DNA of 64,000 nucleotides from Stomoxys calcitrans (taxonomy: Eukaryota; Arthropoda; Insecta; Diptera; Muscidae), in contig NC_081554.1 of NCBI RefSeq assembly GCF_963082655.1, positions 61,300,595-61,364,594 on the forward strand. The letters are read 5' to 3'. Below, one piece after another: positions 54,991 through 64,000 of the stretch (within the stretch, counting starts at the first letter, position 1; each line of letters begins with the position of its first letter). The notes under the pieces were generated by a model. It was given only the letters and a program-made list of their open reading frames with translations, did no database searches and was not told where the DNA came from. Both the position numbers and the translations under genes were made by a program.

Positions 54991-56335
54991 CATGTTATGT
55001 TGGCATAGGCGGAGCGATGAGGACCACGCGCACTAGGGCACTGGAGACTATTCTAGATATCCGACCTCCTGACATACAGATTAAGTGTTAGACAGCTACT
55101 GCGGCTATGAGACTTAAGGCGATGGGAGAATGGATTGGGGATGGGAGCAGCTCATACCATCGCGGTATAATCGAGGCGACGATCAGTTTTAGACTGCTTG
55201 ACCATAATATGGTCCTTCATGTAGAGATCCGGGCTACAACGGAATGCGTGAGGTGGTATGGTAATAACATGAGGACGTCGAGTGTGAACTTCTTTACGGA
55301 CAGTAAAATGACCATAAGGGCAATAACAACCAGGACGGTAAGGTCACGAACAATCTTGCAGTGTAGAAGTAGTATAACGCCTTATCTGAAGATGGCACAA
55401 TCAGCATCGTTTATGTGCCGGGCCATAACGGAGTAAGGGGGAATGAAAGGGCAGACGATTTGGAGGTGAAGGCCAGAGGACTGCCGTCAATGAACTTGGT
55501 TAACCCGAAGCCTTTCGGGTCGACGTAGTCCGAGTTAAGGGAGTGGGCGACAAATACGCATGTACCGGTATAATCGAGGCGACGATAGGAAACCTATAAG
55601 GAATGGAAAATATTGCCAATCGGATACCTGAGACGACAGGACGCTGAGTGTGAACATCTTTACAGACAGTAAAATGGTCATAAGGCAATAACAACCAGGA
55701 CGGTAAGGTCACGAACAGTCTTGTAGTGTAGAAGGAGATTAACGGAGTAAGGGGGAATGAAAGGGCAGACGATTTGGCAGTGAAGGCCACTGGACGGCCA
55801 TTAATAAACTTGGTTAACCCGAAGCCATTCGGGTCGACGCAATCCTATTTAAGGGCGTGGGCGCTGTGGTACAGCGAAACAGTCGGTAGGACGGCGAAAA
55901 TCTTAAGGGGTGATCCGGATCGTGAGAGAACAACGCTATTACTGATAGGAAGCAAGAAGGGGACCAGTATAGCTTTTGGTGTCATGACGGGACACATAGA
56001 ACTATGATCTCACTTATGCAAAATCGGTGCGGCAAGTGATAGTATGTGTGGGGCATGTCGTTGCCCGGCTTTCGCGGCTCACAGACACGGGTACTTTGGT
56101 GGGGACACAATACCATACATGAACCAACTTTGGGGCGTGTCATGGAAAACGATCAAGGATTTTGTAAGATGCACGGAATTCCTTAATTAGATTTTCTTTT
56201 TCGAGGTTACTTTTTAGTTGTTAGAGCGCACAGCAAGCCGATTACGGGCTTAGGTGTATGTCTTTAGTGGCATGGGGCAGATTAATATCTGCACCCTCTT
56301 TTCAACCTAACCTAACCCATCTGAAAACATACGGC
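54990..56335 (+). mobile_element. LINE-B, 3' portion with RNase H and true 3' end
   Basis: Plus strand: thumb 'GIGGAMRTTRTRALETILDI', 'MRLKAMGEWIGDGSSSYHRG', then RNase H with 'LLDHNMVLHVEIRATTEC', 'NFFTDSKMTIRAITTRTV' and, in a shifted frame, 'IVYVPGHNGVRGNERADDL'. The 'ataatcgaggcgacgat' to 'cgggtcgacg' block (about 404 bp) is tandemly duplicated from 55163 to 55567. The C-terminal part covers 55774-56200. The element ends with 'gcaccctcttttcaacctaa' 'cctaaccc', giving the 3' end seen also at 38655 and 40133. Many shifts; dead. Confidence 0.85.
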
Positions 56336-56336
56336 G

Positions 56337-56436
56337 AGGTCCATCAATATTGGTTCACAGTAAGATATAGCTCCCACTTTGTACTTATAGGGTAGGTGTC
56401 GGCACCGCCTGACTTTTGCCTTTCCTTACTGGTTAA
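56337..56436 (-). repeat. Family 2 head fragment
   Basis: 'cccactttgtacttataggg' 'taggtgtcggcaccgcctga' 'cttttgcctttccttactgg' is the complement of the family 2 hairpin end. Confidence 0.8.
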
Positions 56437-56983
56437 TACCTATGGCAGTTTTGGAGATGCATATATAAACCTATAGTGAACTTTCATTAATAATCTAGGA
56501 AAATTAGTGCCCTTTAAATATTAAACAAATATACTCTTAATAATCCATTCCATCCCTGAGGTGCCCTAATGACAAATGCAAACACAATCATATATTTGTA
56601 AATTCGTTATTAAAGGAAGTGAAATAAAATATTTGCACAAATATGACGCCGACAGCTCTGAACAAATTGGAAGGCTATAATAAAGTATAAGTTCGTTATG
56701 CAATTGTGGCTGTGGATTTTCATTTCCTTTCATATCTTTTTGTGATCTTAATTGAGGTAATTTCAACACCCAACACATGCTCGAAACATGCACAGTTATA
56801 CAATTGTTCAATTAAAGACAATAGTGCAATAATTTCTTGAAGCCATAAGCAAGAATTAAAAGATTGTAATGTAGAAGTGTAAAATTATTTAGTTGGCAAT
56901 ATTATTTTTATAAACGCTTTATATAAGTCTGAACCGATATTTAAAGATCTCGACGGAGGTGTTCAGATTGATAACAAACCAGT
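56437..56983. other. Unique stretch, no gene seen
   Basis: AT-rich, no repeat recognised, no coding motif. Confidence 0.5.
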
Positions 56984-58086
56984 AATGAAAGGCAAAAGTA
57001 GGTCGGTGCCGACTTCATAATACCCTACACTATAGGTACAAAGTGGAAGCTATATCTAATTCTGAGCCAATTTTGATGGACAAATGGTTTATTAAACAAT
57101 TCGTATTAAATTTCTAGCAAATATGTTCAAACTGTAATAAATACGGTTGACAAATGACAACATTATTGCAAATTAGCCAAATCTGACGAATATATATATT
57201 GGAGCTACATCTAAATCTGAACCGATTTTGACCAAAGTTCTTAGATATGTGTGGTGTGTGGCATCGAGGAAAGCGTTGTGCACAATTTTGGCAATATTGG
57301 TCAACTATGCGCTTGCAGTGATCCTAGAACTGAAAATCGGGTGAAATATTGGGTTGCCCAAAAAGTAATTGCGGATTTTTTAAAAGAAAGTAAATGCATT
57401 TTTTATAAAACTTAGAATGAACTTTAATCAAATATACTTTTTTTACACTTTTTTTCTAAAGCAAGCTAAAAGTAACAGCTGATAACTGACAGAAGAAAGA
57501 ATGCAATTACAGAGTCACAAGCTGTGAAAAAATTTGTCAACGCCGACTATATGAAAAATCCGCAATTACTTTTTGGGTAACCCAATACATATATGTCAGC
57601 TATATATAAATCTCAACCGATTTCTACGAAATTCACCAGTAATATTAAAAGACATAAGAAAATCCTTTCTGCCAAATTTTTAGGGAATCGGTTAACAAAT
57701 GAGCACCTTATTGCAATATTGGTCTAAATCTGACGAACATATATATGGGAGCTATATCTATATCTAAACCGATTTCGACCAAACTTTATGGATATTGTGG
57801 GAGTCGTCGATAAAATCGTTGTACAAAATTTTGTGAAGATTGGTAAAAAATGCGCTTGCAGTGAGTCAAGGAGTGAAAATCGAGCGGTATATATATATAT
57901 ATATATCAGAGCTATATCTAAATCTTAAACGATTTGTATGAAATTAACCAGCAATGTCTAGAGTCAAGAGAAATTCTTTCTGCCAAATTTCGAGAGAATC
58001 GTTATCAAATGACTTTTTATGGCATTATTACTGCGAATCGAACGAACATAAATATTTGGGAGCTATATCCAAATCTGAACCGATTT
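56984..58086 (+). repeat. Family 2 repeat, split by a MITE
   Basis: Head 'accagtaatgaaaggcaaaa' with 'gtcggtgccgac' and 'ataataccctacactatagg', then units with 'gcgcttgcagtga' as at 3858-5300. Interrupted at 57347 and continued by a family 1 fragment at 58086 where the core ends. Confidence 0.8.
57349..57585 (-). mobile_element. Mariner-derived MITE, 237 bp, both ends intact
   Basis: 'ttgggttgcccaaaaagtaa' at the left and 'ttactttttgggtaacccaa' at the right, TA on both sides (57347-57348, 57586-57587). It is inserted in the family 2 motif 'gcgatacatatatg'. Same internal structure as 22357. Confidence 0.95.
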
Positions 58087-58260
58087 TTTATACCCACCAC
58101 TATAGAATGGGGGTGTACTAATCTAGTCAGTCCGATTGTAACACCTCGAAATATTGACCCATGGAGTATATATATTCTTGATCGTCTCGACATTCGTCAA
58201 GTCGAACTAGCCATGTCCGTCCGCTCCCATATAAACCCATCCTTCAACAATCTTCTGCTT
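58086..58260 (-). repeat. Family 1 end fragment
   Basis: 'tatacccaccactatagaat' and 'cctcgaaatattgacc' with 'tcgaactagccatgtccgtc'; the core and hairpin end are missing. Confidence 0.7.
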
Positions 58261-58392
58261 GGTTTATCAGATATTTGGTACGTAAAGTAAAATGTATGCC
58301 TTTCAACTAAGTTCAGTTGGAGATATGAAATAAAACCCCAATGCATTAAAGCCCTAAACAAAAACTCTAAAATGAGGTTTTATTTCATAATG

Positions 58393-60500
58393 AACTAGCT
58401 GACCCGGGCCCGCTCCGCTGCGCCTTCTTTTAGTTTATATGGAACAAAAGTTTCCTTGGAATATTTATTTTCGACAATTAAAGATCTTTTAGTGAAATAC
58501 CATGCTAACTTGACTAACAGATTAAAAATATAAGTGCCTTTGTCCGAATCCCATATGATCTTTATTGGTCTACGAATTTAAGTTTGGATGTAAGGTGTAC
58601 TCCATTCTTAAAATAGTTCATTTCAAACCGATATTCTCATGATGTGTGATTTAGGGGTGTTTTTGGAGGAGAGGATACTTGGCCCTGAAAAAATGTCAGC
58701 ATCGTGCTCTTCTCTAAAATACCATTTATTTAAACCCCATATTGCCATTGGCTTAAGAGTAGTTTACAGGATGAGGCGTCCCCCAAACACATGGCCCCAA
58801 AATAGGTCATCAAATTCGTTTTCTAATTTCAAATACCTTTCATTTGAGCCACATATTGGCATGGTGGAAAAATTTTAACACTTTGGGAAGGGGTGATGCC
58901 CTAAATTAATGGTCCTACATTGGGATACCAAATTCGTATTCTACTCCCAAATACCTTTATTTGAGCCCCATATTGCGGTGGTAACTGACAAATTGCTGTT
59001 TGTGGGGTATTTTGGGAAAGGGGTAGAACCCCAGAAATTGGTCCCGAAAATGGGTAACAATTCTTGCTTTACCCCCCAATACCTTTCATTTAAGCTCCAC
59101 ATTGACATGGCCGGTAAATATGCCAGATTTAGGGGTGTTTTGGGGATTGGTGTGGTCCCTCAAACACTAAGCCCGGAAAATATATCAGCAACATGCTCTA
59201 TTCTCATATAACTATATATCATTTATTTGAACCCCATATTGCCATTAGCCTCAAAATTGGACATCAAATTCGTTTTCTAATTTCATTTAAACTCCTTATT
59301 GTAAAAGTCAGCAAATATGTCCGGTTTGGGATATTGTCCCTAAAAACTATAAATATTTAGTTCCACTCTCTTTAATAACCAAATTGTCTTGGTGAGCAAA
59401 TACGTCCTATTTGGGGGTTGTTATGGTGGTGGGACGTCCTCTAGACAGTTGGCCCTTAATGTTGATATGAGATACGTGATCTACTCCCAAATACCTTTAA
59501 TTTGAGCCCCATATTTCCATATTCGCAAACATGACCGGTTTGGGGGGTGTTTTGGGGGATGGGCGGCCACTCAGTGAGTTGGCCTTGAAAATATATATCG
59601 GCTTCTTGTTGTACTCTAAAAACCCTCTTATTTGAGACCCATATTGCAATTGTCAGCAAATACTTCCTATTTGGGTGGTGTTGTGGGGGTGGGGTGGTCC
59701 CATAGACAATTTTTCCGAATATTGATATCAAATTCGTGCTTTACTCCCAAATACCTTTCATTTGAGCCCCATATTGGTATGGTCATAAATTTTCGCCCTT
59801 TGGGGAATGTTTTTGGGAAGAGGCGGCCCCCCAACCACTTGATCCCATATTTTGATATCAGATTCTTATTCTGCATTCAAATACCTTTTATTTAAGCCCC
59901 ATATTCCCATGGTCAGTAAATAAGTTCTATTTGGGGTGTGTTTTGGGAAAGGGGTGGACCCCCAGAAACGTGGTTCCACATTTGGGTATCAGATTCGTAT
60001 TCTACTCGCAAATACCTTTCATTTGAGTCCCATATTGCCATGGGCGGGAAATATGTCCGATTTAGGAGTGTTTTGGGGCTTGGGGTGGTCCCCCTAGCAC
60101 TTGGTCACACGATTGGATATCAGATACGTTTTGTTATCCAACATACCTTTCATTTGAGTCCAATATTGTCGTGATTGGCCTCAATATCTGTTTGATAGGT
60201 TTTAGGGTGGGGCAGCCCCCTAGGTACTCCATCCGAAATTTGGATAACAAACTTTTATTTTTAGGGTACTATATGAGAGCACACAAAATTTGGCTTAAAT
60301 CGCACCACCCATATCCGAGATCTGGCATTTCTGAAAATTAGGGTAGAGGGGAGGGTCCGCCCCCCCCTTCAGATATCAAAAAATGTAGTACCCTATTTTC
60401 ACCACGGGGTCATTATGCACCATCTGTTAAAATTTCAAGAAAATCGGTTCAGCCGTTTCTGAGTCTATAGGGAACACATAAACAAACAAGCACAAATTGA
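58393..60500 (-). repeat. Family 3, longest copy (~130-bp units)
   Basis: The far end is the GC-rich 'ctagctgacccgggcccgct'. About 12-13 units follow, with 'cctttcatttgagccccata' spaced 126-132 bp (59503, 59629, 59757, 59886, 60017, 60149). The leader has a C-rich run (about 60360), 'aagaaaatcggttcagccgt' and terminal 'aacaaacaagcacaaattga'. This copy shows both ends of the family, about 2.1 kb. The frames inside (58639-58878, 59632-59895, 59938-60174) are repeat translations, not genes. Confidence 0.83.
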
Positions 60501-60503
60501 TTT

Positions 60504-61821
60504 TTATACCCTCCACCATAGGATGGGGGGTATACTAATTTCGTCATTCTGATTGTAACTACTCGAAATATTCGTCTGAGACCCCATAAAGTATATATAT
60601 TCTTGATCGTCGCGACATTTTATGTCGATCTAGCCATGTCCGTCCGTCTGTCTGTCGAAAGCACGCTAACTCCTGAAGGAGTAAAGCTAGCCGCTTGAAA
60701 TTTTGCACAAATACTTCTAATTAGTGTAGGTCGGTTGGTATTGTAAATGGGCCATATCGGTCCATGTTTTGATATAGCTGCCATATAAACCGATATTGGG
60801 TCTTGACTTCTTGAGCCTCTAGAGTGCGCAATTCTTATCCAATTGGAATGAAATTTTGCACCACGTATTTTGTTATGATATCCAACAACTGTGCTACGTA
60901 TAGTTCAAATCGGTCCATAACCTGATATAGCTGCCATATTAACCGATCTTGGGTCTTGACTTCGTGAGCCTCTAGAGTACGCGATTCTTATCCGATTGGA
61001 ATGAAATTTTGCACCACGTGTTTTTTGTTATGATATCCAACAAATGTGCCAAGTATGGTTTAAATCGGTCAATAACCTGATATAGCTGCCATATAAACCG
61101 ATCTTGGGTCTTGACTTCTTGAGCCCCTAGAGTACGCAATTCTTATCCGATTGGATTGAAATTTTGCACGACGTGTTTTGTTATGATATCCAACAACTGT
61201 TTCAAGTATGGTTCAAATCAGTCCATAACCTGATATAGCTGTCATATAAACCGATCTTGGGTCTTGACTTCTTGAGCCTCTAGAGTGCGCAATTCTTATC
61301 CGATTTGAATGAATTTTTGCATGAAGTATTTTGTTATGACATCCAACATTTGTGCCGAGTATGGTTGTAATCGGTTCATAACCTGATATAGCTGCCATAT
61401 AAGCCAATCTAGGATCTTGACTTCTTGAGCCTCTAGAGGTCGCAATTATTATCTGATTTGGCTGAAATTTTGTACGACGGATCCTCTCATGACCATCAAC
61501 ATACGTGTTTATTATGGTCTGAATCGACCTATAGCCCGATACAGCTCCAATATAAATCGATATCTCTATTTTACTTCTTGAGCCCCCAAAGGACGCAATT
61601 CTTATTCGAATTGGCTGACATTTTACACAGTTCTCCAACATATAATTTAATTGTGGTCCAAACCGGCCCATATCTTGATATCGCTCTAATAGCAGAGCCA
61701 ATCTTTTCTTATATCCTTTTTTGCCTAAGAAAAGATGCTGGGAAAGAACTCGACAAATGCGATCCATGGTGGAGGGTATATAAGATTCGGCTCGGCCGAA
61801 CTTAGCACGCTTTTACTAGTT
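60504..61821 (-). repeat. Family 1 reference copy
   Basis: Both ends are preserved: 'tataccctccaccat' (60505-60519) and its perfect inverse 'atggtggagggtata' (61766-61780), then the hairpin 'ttcggctcggccgaa' (61786-61800) and terminal 'cttagcacgcttttactagt'. About seven core units of roughly 154 bp lie between. The 184-codon minus-strand frame (61213-61767) arises because neighbouring units keep one frame open; it has no protein family features. Confidence 0.88.
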
Positions 61822-61989
61822 ATATATAAGATTAATACCCCAAAAGTTAAAAATGAAATTAGCCCACAACGAAATGAAAAACATCCAAACTTAACTGAAA
61901 TGAGGCCCAAAATTTGGGCATTATCTCATATAATATTTTAATAACGTCCCAATAAGTGGGCGATTGACTAATGAACGGCGTATCTTTCG

Positions 61990-62890
61990 AAAAATGCTGC
62001 TCTCTGTCTTATTTTAAATGTTTGGTAAAATGACAGCTATGTCTTAATAAAGTCCGATCTGAACCACATTTGGATCTTATGTTGGGAGGCCTAAATTGCT
62101 CACTGTTTCGAATTTCACCGAAATCGGTTAAAAAATAAAACTTCTATGGGCTTCAGACCCTTTATAGGCAGATCGGTTTATTTGCAGCTATATCTTAATA
62201 TAGTCCGATCTGAATCATAGTTGGGTCCTATGTTAGAAAGCCTAAAACTGCCCACTATTTCAAATTTCAGCAAAATCGGATAATAAATAAAGCTATTATG
62301 GGCTTCAAACCCCTTATCGGCAGATCGGTCTATATGACAGCTACATCTAAATAAAGTCCGATCAGAACTTTATTAAGGTCGGATATTGGGAGGCCAACAA
62401 CTGCTCACTGTTTCAAATTTCAGCGAAATCGAATAAAAAATTAAGCTTTTATAGGCTTCAGACCCTTTATCGGGAGATCGGTCTATATGGCACCTATATC
62501 TAAATATAGTCCGATCTGAACCATATTTAGGTCAGATGTCGGGAGTCTTTTAATAACCCACTGTTTCTAATTTCAGTGAAATCGGATAAAACATAAAGCA
62601 TTTATGGGCATCTATTTTTATCGATAGATCGGTCGATTTGGCCCGTTCAAGAACTTATCCTGTCTTTTGGTATCTGTTCCAAATTTCAGCTCAATATCTC
62701 AATTTTTGAAAGCTGTAGAGTGATAACAACAGACGGACGGACAGACACACGGACATCGTTAAATCGTCTTAGAATTTTACGACGATCCGAAATATATATA
62801 CTTTGTAGGGTCAGAAATTAATACTTCGATGTGTTGCGAACGGAATAACTAAATGAATATACCCCCTATCCTACGGTGGTAGGTATATTA
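61990..62890 (+). repeat. Family 1-related repeat with ~150-bp units
   Basis: Units with 'aatatagtccgatctgaacc', 'aaatttcagcgaaatcggat' and 'cttcagaccctttat' at about 62052, 62201, 62360 and 62510. It ends 'gacggacggacagacacacg' and 'cctacggtggtaggtata'. A separate subfamily by core sequence. Confidence 0.75.
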
Positions 62891-63094
62891 AGGTTTGGGG
62901 CTTCGTAGTCTCTCCAAATTTGGGTCACATTTTTTTATGAAATCAAGCCCAAAATTTTTAAAATAAAATAAAGCTTCAAAAAATGAAAATAAACCCCTAG
63001 TATTGCTGTTTTTGTATCATGTATAAATGTCTAGGGTGATTTTTCATATTCCGTTTGGGGCTTTATTGCATTGCGACCGGAAACTAAACTCGCG

Positions 63095-63140
63095 GTATGG
63101 ATCAATTCGGCCCGGCCGAACTTAGCATGTTTTTACTTGC
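63095..63140 (-). repeat. Family 1 terminal hairpin fragment
   Basis: 'ttcggcccggccgaacttag' 'catgtttttacttgct' is the hairpin end only. Confidence 0.75.
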
Positions 63141-64000
63141 TTTTTAATAACCGATTGATTTTTTCCTAAATTTACTCTTAGCCCAGGATTCACTAATAGA
63201 AGGTTAGGTCACATGTAAAAACATAAAGTGGATAGGCCCCATAAACATCATTAAGGATGTCAAATCTGACGATTGAAAATGTCATCATATAGGAGAAAAC
63301 GTAAACAAAGAATGAATGTAAAAAGAGAACAAGTTGACATCCTCAATGCCAAGTACTGTCAAATATTAAAAAAAAAGTATATCGGCTGATCGCTTGGCTT
63401 AACCTTATTCAGTGAATCCTGCTCTTAGCCGAACTTATCGATTTGTTTCCTACTTTTGCTTAAAAGAAAAAAAAGATTACAATGAGCTTCCCTTAAATTG
63501 GAGCCACTCCAGTTGTCCGCTTTAGAAAAGTTTCAGATTACTTTTAAATGTTCATACTACTTAAAACTGACTTCTTGTCCCTTTTTCAACATTTCCATGC
63601 AGAAGCCTCATATTATTTGTTGCATATAAAAAACTCGGCCATGATGAACCCTTTTGCCTTTTTCATTTGCTGAGCAATGTCTGTGAACTTTCTTTTAATA
63701 AGTTCTTCAAATTTCCCTTCTCATGGCCATAGCCACTTTATAATTTATTAAACAACTTTTTTATTTCAAAGAACTATTAAAATTAATAATTATAGCGGGT
63801 ATCTTAGCTCCTTTTACGCTATTAAGAACGTTAAATAAAACTTTTTAAGTTTGTGCATGTACAATTCGATTGTAGAAAAGTAAGAAGACGCAACAGCCAA
63901 CGAAATAAGACACTAAGAAAGATGCAAAGTTAAATGAAGCTTTAATTTAATATTAACTGGAAATTTTTCTCTTAAAAAGGGATTTTCTTCTGCAAAATTC
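63141..64000. other. Unique stretch, no gene seen
   Basis: AT-rich sequence with no recognised repeat or coding motif up to the window edge. Confidence 0.5.

Noticed and set aside
61213..61767. 184-codon minus-strand open frame
   Set aside because: It is a read-through of family 1 units with repeated peptides such as 'SRGSRSQDP.SVYM..ISGY'. The same peptides appear wherever the repeat occurs.

Overview
The window looks like intron or intergenic DNA of a fly, most likely a calyptrate/muscid dipteran (Stomoxys, Haematobia or Musca type). That assignment is inference, from the fly-type repeats, mariner and LINE relics, tRNA-derived SINEs and AT-rich filler. I find no intact host gene. The longest open frames are pieces of transposable elements, and most of the others are accidental frames in tandem repeats. 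A 200-base N gap lies at 18026-18225.

The best host-gene signal is a candidate 34-nt internal exon at 13201-13234. It has a CTAAT branch point, a pyrimidine-rich acceptor and a strong GTAAGT donor, and it lies in a short unique stretch. If it is real, much of the window could be intron of a large plus-strand gene. A second unique stretch (about 29540-29940) has promoter-like and donor-like sequence but no coding support.

Layout. 0-9 kb: a SINE relic, unique DNA, then repeat families 1, 2 and 3. 9-16 kb: LINE-A (3' half and 5' part), the candidate exon, family 1, LINE-C and LINE-D. 16-19.5 kb: family 1 arrays with the N gap. 19.5-22.6 kb: two mariner MITEs, LINE-E and LINE-A debris. 23-26.4 kb: a wrecked Gypsy-like LTR element. 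26.5-27.4 kb: an internally deleted mariner. 27.4-30.3 kb: unique DNA with a direct repeat. 30-33.2 kb: family 2 with tandem SINE-2 copies. 34-35.3 kb: a satellite of about 123 bp. 35.7-36.3 kb: a TIR element with 9-bp target duplications. 37-41 kb: family 1 and LINE-B 3' ends. 41-43.8 kb: LINE-B. 43.9-44.3 kb: a complete SINE-1. 45-46.8 kb: family 1. 46.8-48.7 kb: a LINE ORF1 relic. 50.6-54.6 kb: a second LINE-A, broken by nested SINEs and a second 9-bp-TSD element. 55-56.3 kb: LINE-B. 57-63 kb: families 2, 3 and 1. The last 0.9 kb is unique.

Three relationships tie the elements together. (i) SINE-2 ends in the same roughly 65-bp tail and (TTAGG)n terminus as LINE-A, so LINE-A-type machinery probably moved it. 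(ii) The 240-bp mariner MITEs carry both ends of the mariner at 26474-27425 and lack its transposase. (iii) Families 1 and 2 share one architecture: a short hairpin near one end, subterminal inverted repeats containing TACCCT..ACC, and a core of tandem units of about 100-155 bp. This resembles non-autonomous Helentron-type rolling-circle elements (HINE/DINE-1); that assignment is inference.
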